This document shows positions 44,745 to 56,983 of a stretch of 64,000 nucleotides of DNA, piece by piece (within the stretch, counting starts at the first letter, position 1; the number at the start of each line of letters is the position of its first letter). A model generated the notes under the pieces. The model worked only from the letters and a program-made list of their open reading frames with translations. It made no database searches and was not told the origin of the DNA. Both the position numbers and the translations under genes were made by a program. Source of the stretch: Hyphodiscus hymeniophilus (lineage: Eukaryota; Ascomycota; Leotiomycetes; Helotiales; Hyphodiscaceae); assembly GCA_016508695.1 (NCBI GenBank), contig VNKQ01000009.1, positions 62,001-126,000 on the forward strand. The letters run 5' to 3'.

Positions 44745-46682
44745 ATGCGTTCATCAGAATGCTGCTTGAGCCGGATGCTTCTGCTGGCTGAAGGCTTGGG
44801 AGGAGTTTGGGCGACAGTGTCAGAGAACAAAGAGAAGCCCTGGAGATCAACATTTTCGGATCACGAGAGGCCGAGTCTATGGGATCGACTTCCTATGCAG
44901 AAGAAGCTTGGTACAACATGCGGGGTAGATCACCTCCTATGTGCCGACTCATTAGGAGGAGGCTGTTGTCCAAAGGCGATGGTATGCGGCATGAATGCTT
45001 GCTTGGCGACTATCGAGGCCGCAATCACTATTCTGCATCCCAAGATCACAGATGCTCCAGTGTTAGTGTTCAAACGAAAACTTGGTTCGAATAAATGGGA
45101 CATGATTCATGAGGACATACAACGGCGAAAACGAAATTCCACAGAATGTGGACCTGGAAATCAAGCATGTGCAGCCTCGTTGAATGGGGGTTGCTGTCCG
45201 AATGATCGAATATGTGGGTTAGACAGCTGTATTGCCGCAAGTACACTTCCAGCTACGGTTTGCGGAGTAGCCGGTTATGTTGCATGTGGGATTGCTGAAG
45301 GGGGTGTGTTCTCTCCAGATGCATAAAGGGAAGAATATTACTGACCTATTTTAGGTGGCTGTTGTCCTCAAAGCTATGCGTGTCAAGTCGGTGGTTGTAG
45401 TCCTTCGGCTGGCGTCACTAATACTCAAACCTGTGGGATCAGTTCCTATCTTTGTCCTGCGTCAGTCGGCTATGGCTGTTGTCTAGACGGATTTGCCTGT
45501 GCAGTCAATGGCTGCTACGCGACCTCAATATCGACATTCGTCTTTACGGAGACTGTTACTACAACCGACGCCGAGAATCTTCCCCATAAAATTACATCAA
45601 CGATTACAACCGCATCCTCCCCAACGCTGCCTACAGATGTTGCCAGTAATACAGCCCCTATTGGTGTCATTGCTAAAGTTACCCCAACGCAAACCGCGAT
45701 TCCAAAGACTAATCCAACGAGTTCTTCTTCCAGCATTGGTCTCACCAAGGGTCAGCTTGGTGGAATTATAGGAGGAGCCGTGGCCCTCCTCGCCGTTCTC
45801 ATTCTCGCTACCTTCTTCATGTTCCGTCGTCTCAATAAAGTGGTCGCAGCGTTGACGGCATCTCAATCCCGAACGCGGACCTCTAGTAATAAGCCTTCAC
45901 GCAAAGCGAGACCATCGGACTCAGATATGGATACACTGTCTATTGATCCTCTTATGATGAATCCATCTGAAGCCTCTCGTAGCGTTCGCTTCCCATCCCA
46001 TCCATCTCTAGTATACGGCCCCGCCCATGAGGTGGATGGTTCGTCATCATCTCCACCGGTCTCCGACAGTCCATTCTCTCCTCAATCACTACGGTTCAAT
46101 CACTATTCACGAGGTTACAACCCCGTGCCAACATCCGAATCCAACTCGAGCCCAGGCTATGGAAGAAATCCATCGGTCGAATCCACCCCACCACTCGGTC
46201 ACCCTCCGAACGCAGGCTATTTCGACATCTCACCAAATCTAGATCTCCGCGATCAGAATCTTCGTTTCGGTCACTCCTCGCCTCCTTTGAGGAGGCCAAG
46301 TCAGCATCATCGCAATCGAAGTGAGACCAGTAACCAAAGCGGAGTAAGTACAGGCTCAAGCAGCGTAGCTGAGCTGGGTGTTGGAGACGATAGCGATCGA
46401 CGATCGAGTTTCCAGAGAGTTTTGCGAGGATTTGGCATGGGCAGGATGTCGCCGCGAAAGAAGAGCTCCGGAACTGACTCTTCGCCCGTGACTTTGACGG
46501 GTCGCCCAGCAAGTCGACGTCCGCAGTGGGCACCTGGACCTGATACTGGGCCGGGTTCGCTAGGTCATATTTCCGAGGCGGGCGAAAGTCGAATAACAGT
46601 ACACGACACCGGGCAGGAAATGCGGGAAATCTCCTTGGTAGACCCGATGCACGCTCGTGGTGTTTACGAGTTATGGTATTGA
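44745..46682 (+). CDS. Receptor-like type I membrane protein with four Cys repeats
   Basis: Two exons, 44745-45303 and 45355-46682; 628 residues. The N-terminus has a weak signal peptide (RMLLLAEGLGGVWA). Four tandem repeats of the form CG-x5/6-C-x5-6-G-CC-x5-C-x4-C follow. In order they contain GGGCCPKAMVC, NGGCCPNDRIC, GGGCCPQSYAC and GYGCCLDGFAC; the third is completed only by splicing. A Thr/Ser-rich stalk leads to one transmembrane helix (GGIIGGAVALLAVLILATFFMF) with a basic RRLNK stop-transfer. The cytoplasmic tail of about 290 residues is Ser/Pro/Arg-rich and disordered. This layout suggests a wall- or surface-anchored sensor or adhesin-like protein. The family has no name I can give. 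Confidence 0.85.
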
Positions 46683-47248
46683 CTTTCTGCGGAGAACACG
46701 CTGGAAGGGGAAGGCAGACTTCTTGTATTCTTTTTATAATCGTGGTGGCTTAGCACATTGTTCATCTTGGAAGACGCGGATGGGAAAGTTTGCAGCCGCT
46801 GTGGAAAAGAGAATGGGCACACGCATACTGTAACTCCGGGATCCTGTTGGATTCGTGACGCAAAGGCAACACTACAATTCAGTGAAAGTCGGGCGATAAA
46901 ATCAAAAACAGTCGCAAGTTACAAACACCATCGCCTCTTTGCATTCTTGCGGATCGGGCACCTAGCGCACTGCTCCAATCTACTTGTCCAAAGGTACATG
47001 CCCAGGTAGGAATTTCTTGAACTGTTCAGCACGTAAGCATGATCCCTGTCGTATACATAATTGCTGTCGCATGCTTCAATAATTGATGCAGATCCATATA
47101 TGTTTGAGATGAAAATAACTTTACGTTAGACGCAACTTCCATATTACTTTACCTATCAAGGTCGCAATGCGCCAACCACCCAATGACGTACCTAGCGTTT
47201 CCTCGTTCAAACAATGAATAACCAACGAATCAAATAGACTTATCCGAG
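46683..47248. other. Intergenic region
   Basis: The 3' flank of the Cys-repeat gene and promoter of the next. No coding signal. Confidence 0.45.
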
Positions 47249-49417
47249 ATGGGCTCCTCTAATAAATCCCGAAGATCCTCCATTAAACAACTCCTCCTCC
47301 CTCAATATATCTTCAAATCCGCAAAAACCTTTTGTGCGCATTCCTCCTCTACAACGTCGTTGTATCCTCAACCCAAGATGGGTTCCTTCGACGGAACACC
47401 GCCAAGTGTGGGGCATATAAAAAGGGGGCCACCTCTTAGGTCTTCCATGCCCCTCCTCTTCGTCTCCGCCACACTTCTTCTCTGTGCGACATATCAATGG
47501 CCACGACGATGGACCATCTCAGGCGCTCCACTCCTCCAGTTATGTATCCTCCAAGGTGAAGCAAACGGTCTGCGGATTTTGCCTCTCGTTCATCTCTGGC
47601 CTCTCTTATCGACACTGAACCTGGTCTACGCGATAGCATCGACATCATGGCTTCTCTACGGCGTTTTCGCGGCTGCTTGTTACCCGACCATATTCATCGT
47701 CTGTCTGTTCCAGTTCGGTGCTGTGAGCCGTTTTGTGAGGAGGAATCTCAGGGCCGTCATCAAGCAGCTGCATTTCATTGATGATAAGATTGCGTTCTTC
47801 AATATTCCTGCGCTCGAAATTGATACGGAGGTCGATGGCTTGATGGTTTTGAGAGGTATCACCTTTTCGCTCTCGACGCTCAGCTTCGTGGTACATGGTG
47901 TCGAGGTTGGCATCAAGTTGTCTGATGATATGGAGCTTGCGATTCAAACGGAAAAAGTCACTGTTTCATTGTTCCGAAAGATTGAAGTTGGAGATTGCTT
48001 TGCGAACTTGAAGGGAGGAGAGTATGAGATGACCTTTGCAACGGTGGAGAAGAGCAGCACGGACGAAGATGGTAATGCGGTTTTCGTTGCCGATACGCCA
48101 CTTCTGAGAGCTGCTTCAGGAAAAGACGGACTACTTCCTCGCCCTGAAATGGTCAAAATGACCAGTCAAATGACTGATGGGAATGCCCCAATACCTTCAC
48201 CGATCAGTGATGCAGTCAAGGGTGTGAAGCAAATCACACCGGACAACGAGACAGCCGGTGGAAGATATCGCCAGATGCTCGATTCTATCGACGAGACCAG
48301 TACAGTTCAGCAAGCTCGTAAATTCGTCATATCCATAAACAAGGACTCTGAAACCACTAACAAGAATTTCGACAATCACGATGCAAATGCCATGCGCGCA
48401 GCCATATGCTCACAACTACATTCCAAACCATCGGTCCCTCACCCACCACGGCGATCCATCAAAGTCACGACCCTTCAGAACTTGTCACCAACCTACGTCC
48501 GCGGCTTCTTACACCGCCTCCCGATGCTCCTCCGCCTCCTCTTGAATCCACTCTCCTACTTCCACCCTGTCTACATTTCTTCCATAACAGCTACCGCCTC
48601 AGGCCGCTGGATCGAAACAATGCTTGTGCAAAAAATATTCAAAGACTACGGCGAGACGGACTCTGAGCTCAAATCTCTCAAAGCCCGAATATCATCTTGG
48701 CTATCGGATGCAAGCTTTGTTGTGGAACTCGCAAACATCATCGGCCTAGCCCAAGTGCCCTTCCTCACCTCCTACGACATAAATTGCAGCCTCGCCTTCG
48801 AAGACGTGATGACCTACCGTGCCCTCCCAAAATCAGTAAATCTGAATCAGGTCCTTCGACTCGGAGGCGCAGATGCACGATTCGTCGTCCCCACATTTCT
48901 TCTCCCGCACCACGAACACCTAGTTCCTCCAGTGCCAACCCAATCCCGAAAAGAATCCCTCTCGGAAGAGGTCGAAACCGCGGACGGAAAGCCGAAAGAA
49001 ATCCAAACCCAGCATACCCTCGAGCAAGTGCTTGCCGACGAAACGAACGTCAAGATCAGCGTCCACGCCCGCTTACCAGCCTGCTTTGATCAGGAACTCC
49101 TCGATTTCGTCGCTGCGCTTGTAAAAGCGACCAAAGTGGTAGAGATTGAGAAAGCACCGAGCGCAATGGATGAGGAGGTCCATGGGGTTGCGGAGTTTGC
49201 GGGCGCATTAAAGGGGAGGGTAAAGGAAGGTGTGAAGAAGGCGGTCGTTGATGGAATCGTCAACGATCGCTGGATCGCGAAGATGGTGGGGAAGCTTACA
49301 ACAAAATTAGAGGAGGCGAGGGGTGATTTGGGGTATAGTGGCGATATACCCGTTGAGTTGGGGCTTTACAGAAATGAGGGGTGGAACAAAACGGAAGGGG
49401 AGAAATTGTTGCCCTAG
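47249..49417 (+). CDS. Conserved ascomycete membrane-associated protein, function unknown
   Basis: An uninterrupted 722-residue frame. A basic N-terminus is followed by hydrophobic stretches at about 66-80 (PLLFVSATLLLCATY) and 119-160 (STSWLLYGVFAAACYPTIFIVCLFQFG). Next comes a long soluble region: an IDTEVDGLMVLRGITFSLSTLSF segment reminiscent of lipid-transfer-like beta-sheet repeats, an acidic low-complexity linker, and a second conserved block (SSITATASGRWIETMLVQKIF). Coding is unambiguous from length and absence of stops. The antisense and other-frame ORFs over it are shadows. I recognise it as the kind of single-copy protein conserved in Pezizomycotina but cannot assign a function. The resemblance to bridge-like lipid-transfer proteins is only an impression. 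Confidence 0.85.
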   Translation: MGSSNKSRRSSIKQLLLPQYIFKSAKTFCAHSSSTTSLYPQPKMGSFDGTPPSVGHIKRGPPLRSSMPLLFVSATLLLCATYQWPRRWTISGAPLLQLCILQGEANGLRILPLVHLWPLLSTLNLVYAIASTSWLLYGVFAAACYPTIFIVCLFQFGAVSRFVRRNLRAVIKQLHFIDDKIAFFNIPALEIDTEVDGLMVLRGITFSLSTLSFVVHGVEVGIKLSDDMELAIQTEKVTVSLFRKIEVGDCFANLKGGEYEMTFATVEKSSTDEDGNAVFVADTPLLRAASGKDGLLPRPEMVKMTSQMTDGNAPIPSPISDAVKGVKQITPDNETAGGRYRQMLDSIDETSTVQQARKFVISINKDSETTNKNFDNHDANAMRAAICSQLHSKPSVPHPPRRSIKVTTLQNLSPTYVRGFLHRLPMLLRLLLNPLSYFHPVYISSITATASGRWIETMLVQKIFKDYGETDSELKSLKARISSWLSDASFVVELANIIGLAQVPFLTSYDINCSLAFEDVMTYRALPKSVNLNQVLRLGGADARFVVPTFLLPHHEHLVPPVPTQSRKESLSEEVETADGKPKEIQTQHTLEQVLADETNVKISVHARLPACFDQELLDFVAALVKATKVVEIEKAPSAMDEEVHGVAEFAGALKGRVKEGVKKAVVDGIVNDRWIAKMVGKLTTKLEEARGDLGYSGDIPVELGLYRNEGWNKTEGEKLLP

Positions 49418-50005
49418 TTTGGCTTCTGATGTGGTTGGGAACTTCGTTGTTCCATGTCGTGATGCTCATTTGGAGGCGGCTGGAATGCGGGTCTTGTCAC
49501 GATTCCGTCACAGGTGACCCGAACGGGTGGGGTGCCTGGGCATATCACATTGTTTCTGAAACCTAGAACAAATATGAACTCCGTGAATGCCAGCATGCTC
49601 CCTTTCCCAGGCCACGCTTCTTTCTCTCTGCGCTGATAAATTATTAGTCTTTCTGACTTCAATTTCATCCCACTGTACAGTTCCGTCAGAACATCGTGGA
49701 ATTAAGAAGAGTCCCGGATCTGTTTTGGTACGGGCCGTACTGCCATATGATAGAAGTTACTAGCGAATTGCTCTCGGGAATGGGATATCGTCAGGGAGGG
49801 ACCTAACGACAAGGAGTTGAACAGAATGATACAATGTTTTGAGTTCAGTTCGTTGCTTTATAGAAATACGACTATGTACGTAGGTAGCCTCCACTTTAGA
49901 ATTGTGTTCTGCATTTAGACCGCTGATTTGCGAGTTTGAAGTAACTCTGGCTTGTACTGAATGCGAAGACCCTTCAGCCACTCGGAAACAAATGCGCATT
50001 CTTCT
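49418..50005. other. Intergenic region between convergent genes
   Basis: The 3' flanks of two convergent genes. Nothing coding was seen. Confidence 0.45.
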
Positions 50006-52721
50006 CTATACCGTATACCCGAACAGGTCCCCGAGTCCGTAGTCATACGGATCATTGAACGCAAAAGCATCCCACTGAATCGCACTGGACTCTCCAAACC
50101 CAAATCCTTCTGGGCCGAGAAACGATTCGGCATTGGTCGCATTCTCAAAAAATGCTGTTTGCTTGCCATGCGATTCATTATAAGCGCATACCCATTCCTT
50201 CACTCTATGGATGGAATTCAAGATCCTGGCTTGTACGCATCCGGAGTCATGCTTGCTTACTTCAACACCGAAGTTGATCATTCTGATCAGATAATGCTCC
50301 AGTTGCAGGCTCTGTGGATCAAGGAGAGCTCCGTATGTGTTCCCAGGTGCAGTTACTGAAACGAGAAGCTTTATCAGAATCCATTGCGCATAGAAGGCTT
50401 GCGTAATAATGATCCCAGGTGGAAAGCCCATGAATGTTGCGATATCAAGGTTGATAAAGATATCCAGCATGGCATGACAGGCGTCTCGGATGGTATGTAG
50501 CGATACAGCATGATCTGGAGTTACAACCGGTGTTGGAAAGTCTGTTACCGAAAGTCGTTCGGCGATGTATGGACCAGCAAATGACTCCGTGTTGGTTGGA
50601 GTATGTAGCACGGACTCGTGGAGGTATAGCACCGCAAAATGCTCCCACATTTGCAAGATTCCGCATGATATCGAGACGGGTATCTGAGCCTTCCAGTCTG
50701 TAATCAGATTTTGTAGCCCATGCATGTCCACCTGAGTGACCGGATCGGCGATGTCGACCACAAAGTTGAATTCCATGAGATTCATCCTCGCCACTATCTT
50801 TTCACACAACCTCATTGCTCGAACAAATTGGCATAAGAGCCGGTCAGTGCTGAGGCCATGAGGATAGTAATCGAGGCTGAAAATAGCCAACTCTTGGTAT
50901 GGACCCCAGGAAATGGGATGCGGAATTCTTACGAGCATTCCCCACAATGAGGAGTAAAGGTAACAAACGATCCATGCTATAGAAGACTTTGGTGTCAGCA
51001 TTAATCTTGGGATGGGATATGAACGGATGGAGTCGCAAATCTAGGGCTGTTCAAAGTTTTAAAGAAAAGGGAAATGTGAATCAAAAACGAGGAATCATTC
51101 CTCAGACCTTTCGAGAAACTGTGAAAGAAAAAAAGCTCGCAGAGACTACTTACTTCGCCATGCGTCTCCTGCGCTCACACTTTCGTTCGAAAAGGTTGAT
51201 CCATCTGATATCGAGCAGTTTGGTCCACCGATGCCGATTTCTTCCGCAACTTCAATAGCAAGCTGAATGAGCTGGAAAATCGGAAGATGAAGATGATGCT
51301 TGGGGATGCGATACCAAAAAGCTGCCAGTTGCAGTGCTTGGACTAGTTCCATCGACCTGTTACGATACGTCAGCCCATTTATGAAAGTGAAGTCTGGTTA
51401 GTCAAAATCCTGCCGAATCCTCGAGCATGGTCATATTTGGATGCGAAAATTTCTCCAATATAAGGCCTCATCACTCAGATTGTCTGACCGACTGAGGAAT
51501 ATGGATGATTCGGGGTTCGATCTCAATCGTTTAAAACATATGCGATTGATAACAGAGCATAATATCCAATGTAGATCTTCTATCTTCGAAGCGTTTCCAG
51601 CGTCTCGAGTGCAAATCGCTTCACTCACATGAGTAGGCCGGCTCGTTGTGATTCCTTGAAGCACATTGTGACTTGGGGGTTGGAGGGGGAGGTGATGAAA
51701 TTTCAAAGCTGTACGTACTTTTCGCTCTCCGCAATAGCATTGGGAGAAAGGAGGTCGAAGACCACTTTCTCAATTCCTTCCTGTACATCTGTAGAAATCA
51801 TCCCGGAGCACGCTACATATATGACGACTTGTAGAAGCACTGGGTAACTTTCGCGTACGTCGCTATAATCTCCAACAGTAATTAGGGAGGCCAATGAGAA
51901 TCTTGGCTGTATTTCGTTGCGGTATTTATTTAGAATCTTGATTTGGGTCTCCTGAGAGACCAGGGCGTCGAGCTCCAGGCTGACGCCGACGACAGGATTT
52001 GCAATCTGAATGAAGTCTCAGCGATGCGGATAAAATTGTAGTGCTATGCGTCATAAATAAAGACAATGCATATCTCAAAACCGTATAATGGTCTAATCGA
52101 TTGAGAGCTAGGCCGGCGAGACTGCAGATGCCTCAGCAGCAAAGATTCAGATCGTCCTAGCGATCGGATTATGATGAACTTACAGAACGATCATCCACAT
52201 CTCCCTTGGTCTTGTCAACAACCTGGCTCGAAGGGGCCTCGAGCCTACGTTTCTTCACGTTTCCAAGGGGGGGCGTTTTGGGGGGTGTTTCCACATCGAC
52301 AGATCCGCCTTCTTGCGACAATTCAGAGGTTGTTGAGACCCCAGAAGCCGTGTTGATGTTCTGGATGTTCAATAGCTTGGTGAGCGCCTCGATTTTGGCC
52401 TCGAGCTCTGCTACTCGGTCTTTCTACGCCCATAATTTCAATGTCAGTATTGCCCGATGGGAGAAAGTATGAGGGGTCTTGACCGCCCCTTTGAAGTTCA
52501 CTATTCTTTATCCTCAGAGGTTTCGAAACTATCGATGGATCTGATCTTGGCAATAGTGCTGGGAGAATTTAGCTCACCTGACGAACAGGCGGCGACACCA
52601 CGCAGTTTTTGCCTAACCGGAGGCATCTTTCACAAGGTGGATCTCCACCAGTAGAGCCAAGTGCGCATTTGATCTTAATTGAGTGACAAGCATCGCAGGC
52701 TCTTGCTCGTTTTGGTGGCAT
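50006..52721 (-). CDS. Zn2Cys6 transcription factor with coiled-coil linker
   Basis: Five exons, 52721-52578, 52423-52184, 52005-51719, 51356-51154 and 50976-50006, sum to 614 residues in frame. The zinc cluster is C-DA-C-HSIKIK-C-ALGSTGGDPP-C-ER-C-LRLGKN-C at residues 9-40, starting MPPKRARAC. It is followed by KDRVAELEAKIEALTKLL, the coiled coil usual for dimeric members, and a basic KKRRLEA. The middle homology region is visible as SMELVQALQLAAFWYR and RTWIVCYLYSSLWGMLVR. The 362-base third intron (51718-51357) is unusually long and could hide another exon. It lies in the same direction as the DHA2 exporter upstream; regulation of it is possible but not shown. Confidence 0.88.
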
Positions 52722-53402
52722 TCTCGTATTCGATGTGATCGGAGTACATCAGATAGCTCTCATATCGTGGTCCTTATGCGGCGCTATCACCAATCAGTCA
52801 GCGAGCGGGAAGACATATTCTAAGCATACTTACACATGCATTGCGAGGTCTGGATGATTGAACATGCAAGACTCATGCTGGTGTACTTGTGGCGGTCACG
52901 CAGTGTACGAAGGTGGTGGTCGACTCTATTGATGATTACGTAATCTACAGGTAATCCCGTAGATCACATCACCAGCATGAGGTTAAGGCCCTTGTGCTTA
53001 GCCTTTGGATATGTCTTGTAGATTTGCTTGATCGTTCGGAAGAGGATTTTGAGAATGACGAAATGGGGCCGCTCAATGTGCTGGGATGATTGGGATCTTG
53101 TATCTCATTGTTGCGCTAAATCGTACAATTTTGAAGTTTCGAGTGGCTACTAACTAACCTACGGTATCAGAGCGCATCGATTATTATTAACTTCTCATCA
53201 AGCATGAAATATTTTATTCCTCTTATGTACTTCCCCAATCTTCGTTACGGGGCAAACATTGAACACTATGAATCCAGAGGAAATGTGGTTTCGTCATGAA
53301 TGAAGATATATGCGTATAGCGGGCACATCATAAGGAGAGATTCCTATACTCTAATAATAAATACAATATCTACGTGCTTAAGTAAGATTAACTTTGCTGG
53401 TT
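52722..53402. other. Intergenic region
   Basis: The regulator's promoter and the 3' flank of the exporter. AT content rises in the right third. No gene seen. Confidence 0.45.
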
Positions 53403-55314
53403 TTATAGTTTCTCTTCCACTTTGTCTCCATCATTCTTTTTCTGCGAGACCTTCTCTGTCACGCTTTTCCATTCAACGGGAAGCGCAGCCAAGATTGTAA
53501 CTGCAGACAGGATAATCGCCACCAGAAAGACCTTCACGACCGCATTATTGTAAAGCTGAAGGAGCCTTTGAACCTCTGCCTGATTTCCACCAGTGGCACT
53601 CTGAATATTGCTCACGAGGTTGGTCGCCCCGCTTCCAGAAACGACGGAAAGGTCAAGGTTTGGCAGAATGTCGCCGATGTTCTCTATGAGTTTCTGCTCG
53701 AAGACGTTCTGGGCTATAGATATAGCAAGGGTACCACCCAGTGATCTAGCGAAGACTGACAGGCTTACACCGGCGGGAACTTTGTCCTCGGGGAGGACTG
53801 TCTGAATTGCGATGTTGCATTGTTCGAGGCTTACCCCGACGCCAATTCCGAAAATTATTTGGTATCCAAGCCTTCAATTCGGTGAGCTCAAACTACCCAT
53901 TCAGACGAAACATTATGAGACTCACCATGTACCAGTGCTGGAATTCGGCTTCAGGGTCATCAATAACCCTGATCCTACCGACATGAAGATTGACCCAATG
54001 ATGAGGAATGGTGTGTAGTAGCCAACTACTGCAACAAGGCCACCAGCCGCGAGTGCGCTGATGATGAGGCTGATAGAAAGAGCAATAACGTGGATGCCGG
54101 ATTGCTCGGCATTTTCTTGCTTAATTGCTTGGAACCTGTCGCTCTGTTAACCACAAATAGGGACTGGCTACTTTGACACATGCACTGACCAGATGGGAAG
54201 GTAGTAAACTACCACAGTAAATCCGGCGCTTCCACACAGTGTATACAGGGTAGCGCCTGCAACACTTCTCTGAACAAGTACGCTGCGTGGCAATGTTGCG
54301 TCTTCGCCCTGGAAGACCTGCAACGTACCCCACATTATGATGGTCACACAGAAGCAAGTCAGTGTCACAATTATTCGAGGACTGCTCCACCGTTCGCTTT
54401 CGCCCCATTGTAGCGCAAGTATGAGGCAGGTAATCGATGGTAAGAGAATCAGGGTTCCGAGAGGATCAAAGCGGGCGAGAATCTGCCACCATGTCTTTCC
54501 TTTCAGCTCGGATGACGAAGCCCACGCTGCGTCGAGCGATCGCGGAAGGAAAAGGAAGGCAATTAGAAAGGCAATGCCACCGACAGGGAGATTGACTATG
54601 GCATCAATTAACATTTGTGATATTAGAGGGAGGATAATAAGAACAGACTGTAGAAACACCACCTCCAGGTGAGTTTGATTGTGAAGGCACCGCCTAGCAA
54701 GGACATTAGTCAAGTGGTTCTCAAAACAACGTGAGGCACAAAGGACTGGACGTACCCAGTATTGGTCCAACAACAGATGCGACCACGAACGTAGCTCCAA
54801 GGAGTCCGGCAAAAATGCTTCGCTTCCTTAATGGTGTGCACTGTGCAATGATAATGAAACAGCCTCCAAATATGCCAGCTGCTCCCAATCCTTGAACTGC
54901 ACGCCCAATGATCAATGCAATTGACGAAGGAGCTGTGCCACAAACCAGACTGCCCAGAACGAAAATTAAGATAGAGGATAAGAAGGTCCATTTAGTGTTG
55001 AGTAGACGATATGCCCGTCCATACGGTAGCTGAAAACAACAAGTGGTCAAAAGGTAGCTTGCATTGTACCAGGCAACGTCGTCAAGACTATTGAACTGGT
55101 TTGTGATAGTTGGAATCGCTGTAGCAATAATTGTAGCGTCGAGAGCGACCAGGAAGGTCGTTGCGCACAAAGATACGATGATAAGAGCGAGCTTCGTTCC
55201 AGTCGGATATTTTGCATCGGTTTCGTCACCCTGGTGCTGGGACTCGGTTGGCACCGCCTCCGGCCCAAGATCTCCTGTATCTGGGCTAGCCTTTGTCTCC
55301 TTTGCATGTTCCAT
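53403..55314 (-). CDS. MFS multidrug exporter, DHA2 (14-TM) type
   Basis: Five exons, 55314-54756, 54693-54649, 54595-54190, 54135-53926 and 53871-53403, encode 562 residues. The N-terminal LDATIIATAIPTI is the DHA2 motif D1. GRAVQGLGAAGIFGGCFIII and SVVGPILGGAFT (motif C) follow. A 45-base exon supplies WRWCFY, which splicing joins to INLPVGGIAF, the most recognisable DHA2 signature. The C-terminal GVGVSLEQCNIAIQTVLPED.VPAG is also typical. It is likely a plasma-membrane proton antiporter for toxins or drugs. No toxin-synthesis gene is present nearby, so a general efflux role is more likely than a cluster exporter. Confidence 0.93.
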
Positions 55315-55642
55315 CTTTAGCCTGTCAAACGATGAACCTTATCTGCTTAGACTTTGATTCCGTGAGTATGGAAAGAGATGGAATGGAAAGTTTGGCAAGA
55401 TGTGGAAGATAGAGGGCTCTATTGTACTCCAAGTCATCTAGAATGGTCATTGAAATACCAGCGACCTGGCCTTTTGTTAAGCCTCTGAATTCATATATAC
55501 GGCGATGCCATGCCGTAAGCCCCACCCTGCGCAGAGATCGAGCTCAACTCTTCAAAGTTTGACCCCAAAGGAATGAGCTTCGCGCACGTGATGCGGTCAA
55601 CTTTGGCCGGTCCTTGACATTGCTCGCTGCTGAGAACTTGAT
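55315..55642. other. Exporter promoter region
   Basis: The upstream region of the DHA2 gene. Nothing coding was seen. Confidence 0.4.
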
Positions 55643-56065
55643 ATGACGTCTTCAACTCTCAAAATCCTTCTCGTAAAACACAAAAAAGGTGGGCGATTGC
55701 TGGAATTTCTTGCTGAAAGTTGTTTCCACGCCGGTGATTCCACCTCTGAGTCTCTAACTCAAGATGTAAAATTCACGACCGCTAGTCTCGATCTCTCAAT
55801 CTATGGGGCTTTTGCCCAAAACTGGGTCACCAAAAGTCCCACTGCTTGTGGCTTTGAACAGATTTTGGGAATCCAACCAACCATCTTAATGATGTGGCTC
55901 CGATACACGCTTCGTTGTATTGAACCCTCTTCTAGGGGGAGAGCCAGTGAGACAACGACCCAAACCACTTGGCGATCAGCAGCTGTTCTACTAGATCCAG
56001 AAGTGACTGTATGGCAAAAACGTCCTTATAGATACTTCGGGGAACGAGGATGCGAGAGTCCGTGA
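55643..56065 (+). CDS. Doubtful ORF, 140 codons
   Basis: It starts with a true ATG and has no stop for 140 codons, but there is no domain, signal peptide or compositional support. It lies between the DHA2 exporter and a secreted-protein gene, where promoters are expected. It is probably chance; kept because it is the only long ORF in the gap. Confidence 0.15.
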   Translation: MTSSTLKILLVKHKKGGRLLEFLAESCFHAGDSTSESLTQDVKFTTASLDLSIYGAFAQNWVTKSPTACGFEQILGIQPTILMMWLRYTLRCIEPSSRGRASETTTQTTWRSAAVLLDPEVTVWQKRPYRYFGERGCESP

Positions 56066-56242
56066 CACTAATCTGTTACACGTCCAACAGCAAACAACAG
56101 GATTGATGCATAGAATACGATGTAACGGCGGACAGCTGCATTTCGAGTCCACTGAAGTCACTATAAGAGCTTAAAGGTATATCAAGAACGCGAAAGGGTC
56201 GAGAGGAGCAACTTCAGTCTCAAAACATTGGGGCAAATCACA

Positions 56243-56983
56243 ATGTTCTTCCTCGGCTTTGTTGAGCTTCTGGTCCTTGTGATACCAGCTCTTGCCCAAA
56301 ATAACACAAACATCACCAGTCCACCCCCAACTATCAACGTCGTTGAGGTCACAGATCAGTCTGCACCATTCAGGCTTCAGCTCTCGTCAATCAATCGAAC
56401 ACTGGACGGTTCGTTCCTGTCCGCACTCCATGAAGGTGCGGCACTCGAAGCGCTGGGTCTCTATCCTGCCGAATTCGGTGTTGATACTTATAACACGTTC
56501 CAGCTGAATACCACGCGATTTGTATGCAAATACGACAACAGCACCGAACTCCCTTGTGATAGTTTAATGCTAGCGAACTCGACGAACGGTTCTTCGATCG
56601 GTACACCAGGCGTTCTGACCTGGAATCTTACTTTCGAGGAGTCACAGACAGGACCACCTTCATACGTTAATCAGGGAATGAGTCTTTCTCCACGAGGGGT
56701 CTCCAGCAACATGAATTTCGCAGTGATCGATTTCATGGAATATGGCGAAGGCGCAGCTCCTGTTGCGTTTGACGAAAATGAATGCATGAATCTTCAGGAC
56801 AATTTGAATCCACCAGAGGATGCGATACCCTTCGGCAATGAAAATGGGTATTATCGATGGTACATCTGCTCCAATACGTGGTATACATCGTATGATTGGG
56901 ACCATTTGATCTGGGTATCCGGGTCAGGGAATCCTGAGTTTCCGCACTGCGACAATGTGGATATAAAAAGAGTGTGGGCCTGA
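56243..56983 (+). CDS. Secreted DUF7907-like glycoprotein
   Basis: 246 residues from the ATG at 56243; the longer frame upstream has no ATG. A signal peptide (MFFLGFVELLVLVIPALA) is followed by N-glycosylation sites in NNTNIT. The segment FRLQLSSINRTLDGSFLSALHEGAALEALGL and the end YRWYICSNTWYTSYDWDHLIWV...CDNVDIKRV match what I remember of the fungal DUF7907 pattern. Several further N-x-S/T sites are present. It is probably extracellular; function unknown. A TATAAG element near 56162 may be its core promoter. Confidence 0.85.
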   Translation: MFFLGFVELLVLVIPALAQNNTNITSPPPTINVVEVTDQSAPFRLQLSSINRTLDGSFLSALHEGAALEALGLYPAEFGVDTYNTFQLNTTRFVCKYDNSTELPCDSLMLANSTNGSSIGTPGVLTWNLTFEESQTGPPSYVNQGMSLSPRGVSSNMNFAVIDFMEYGEGAAPVAFDENECMNLQDNLNPPEDAIPFGNENGYYRWYICSNTWYTSYDWDHLIWVSGSGNPEFPHCDNVDIKRVWA

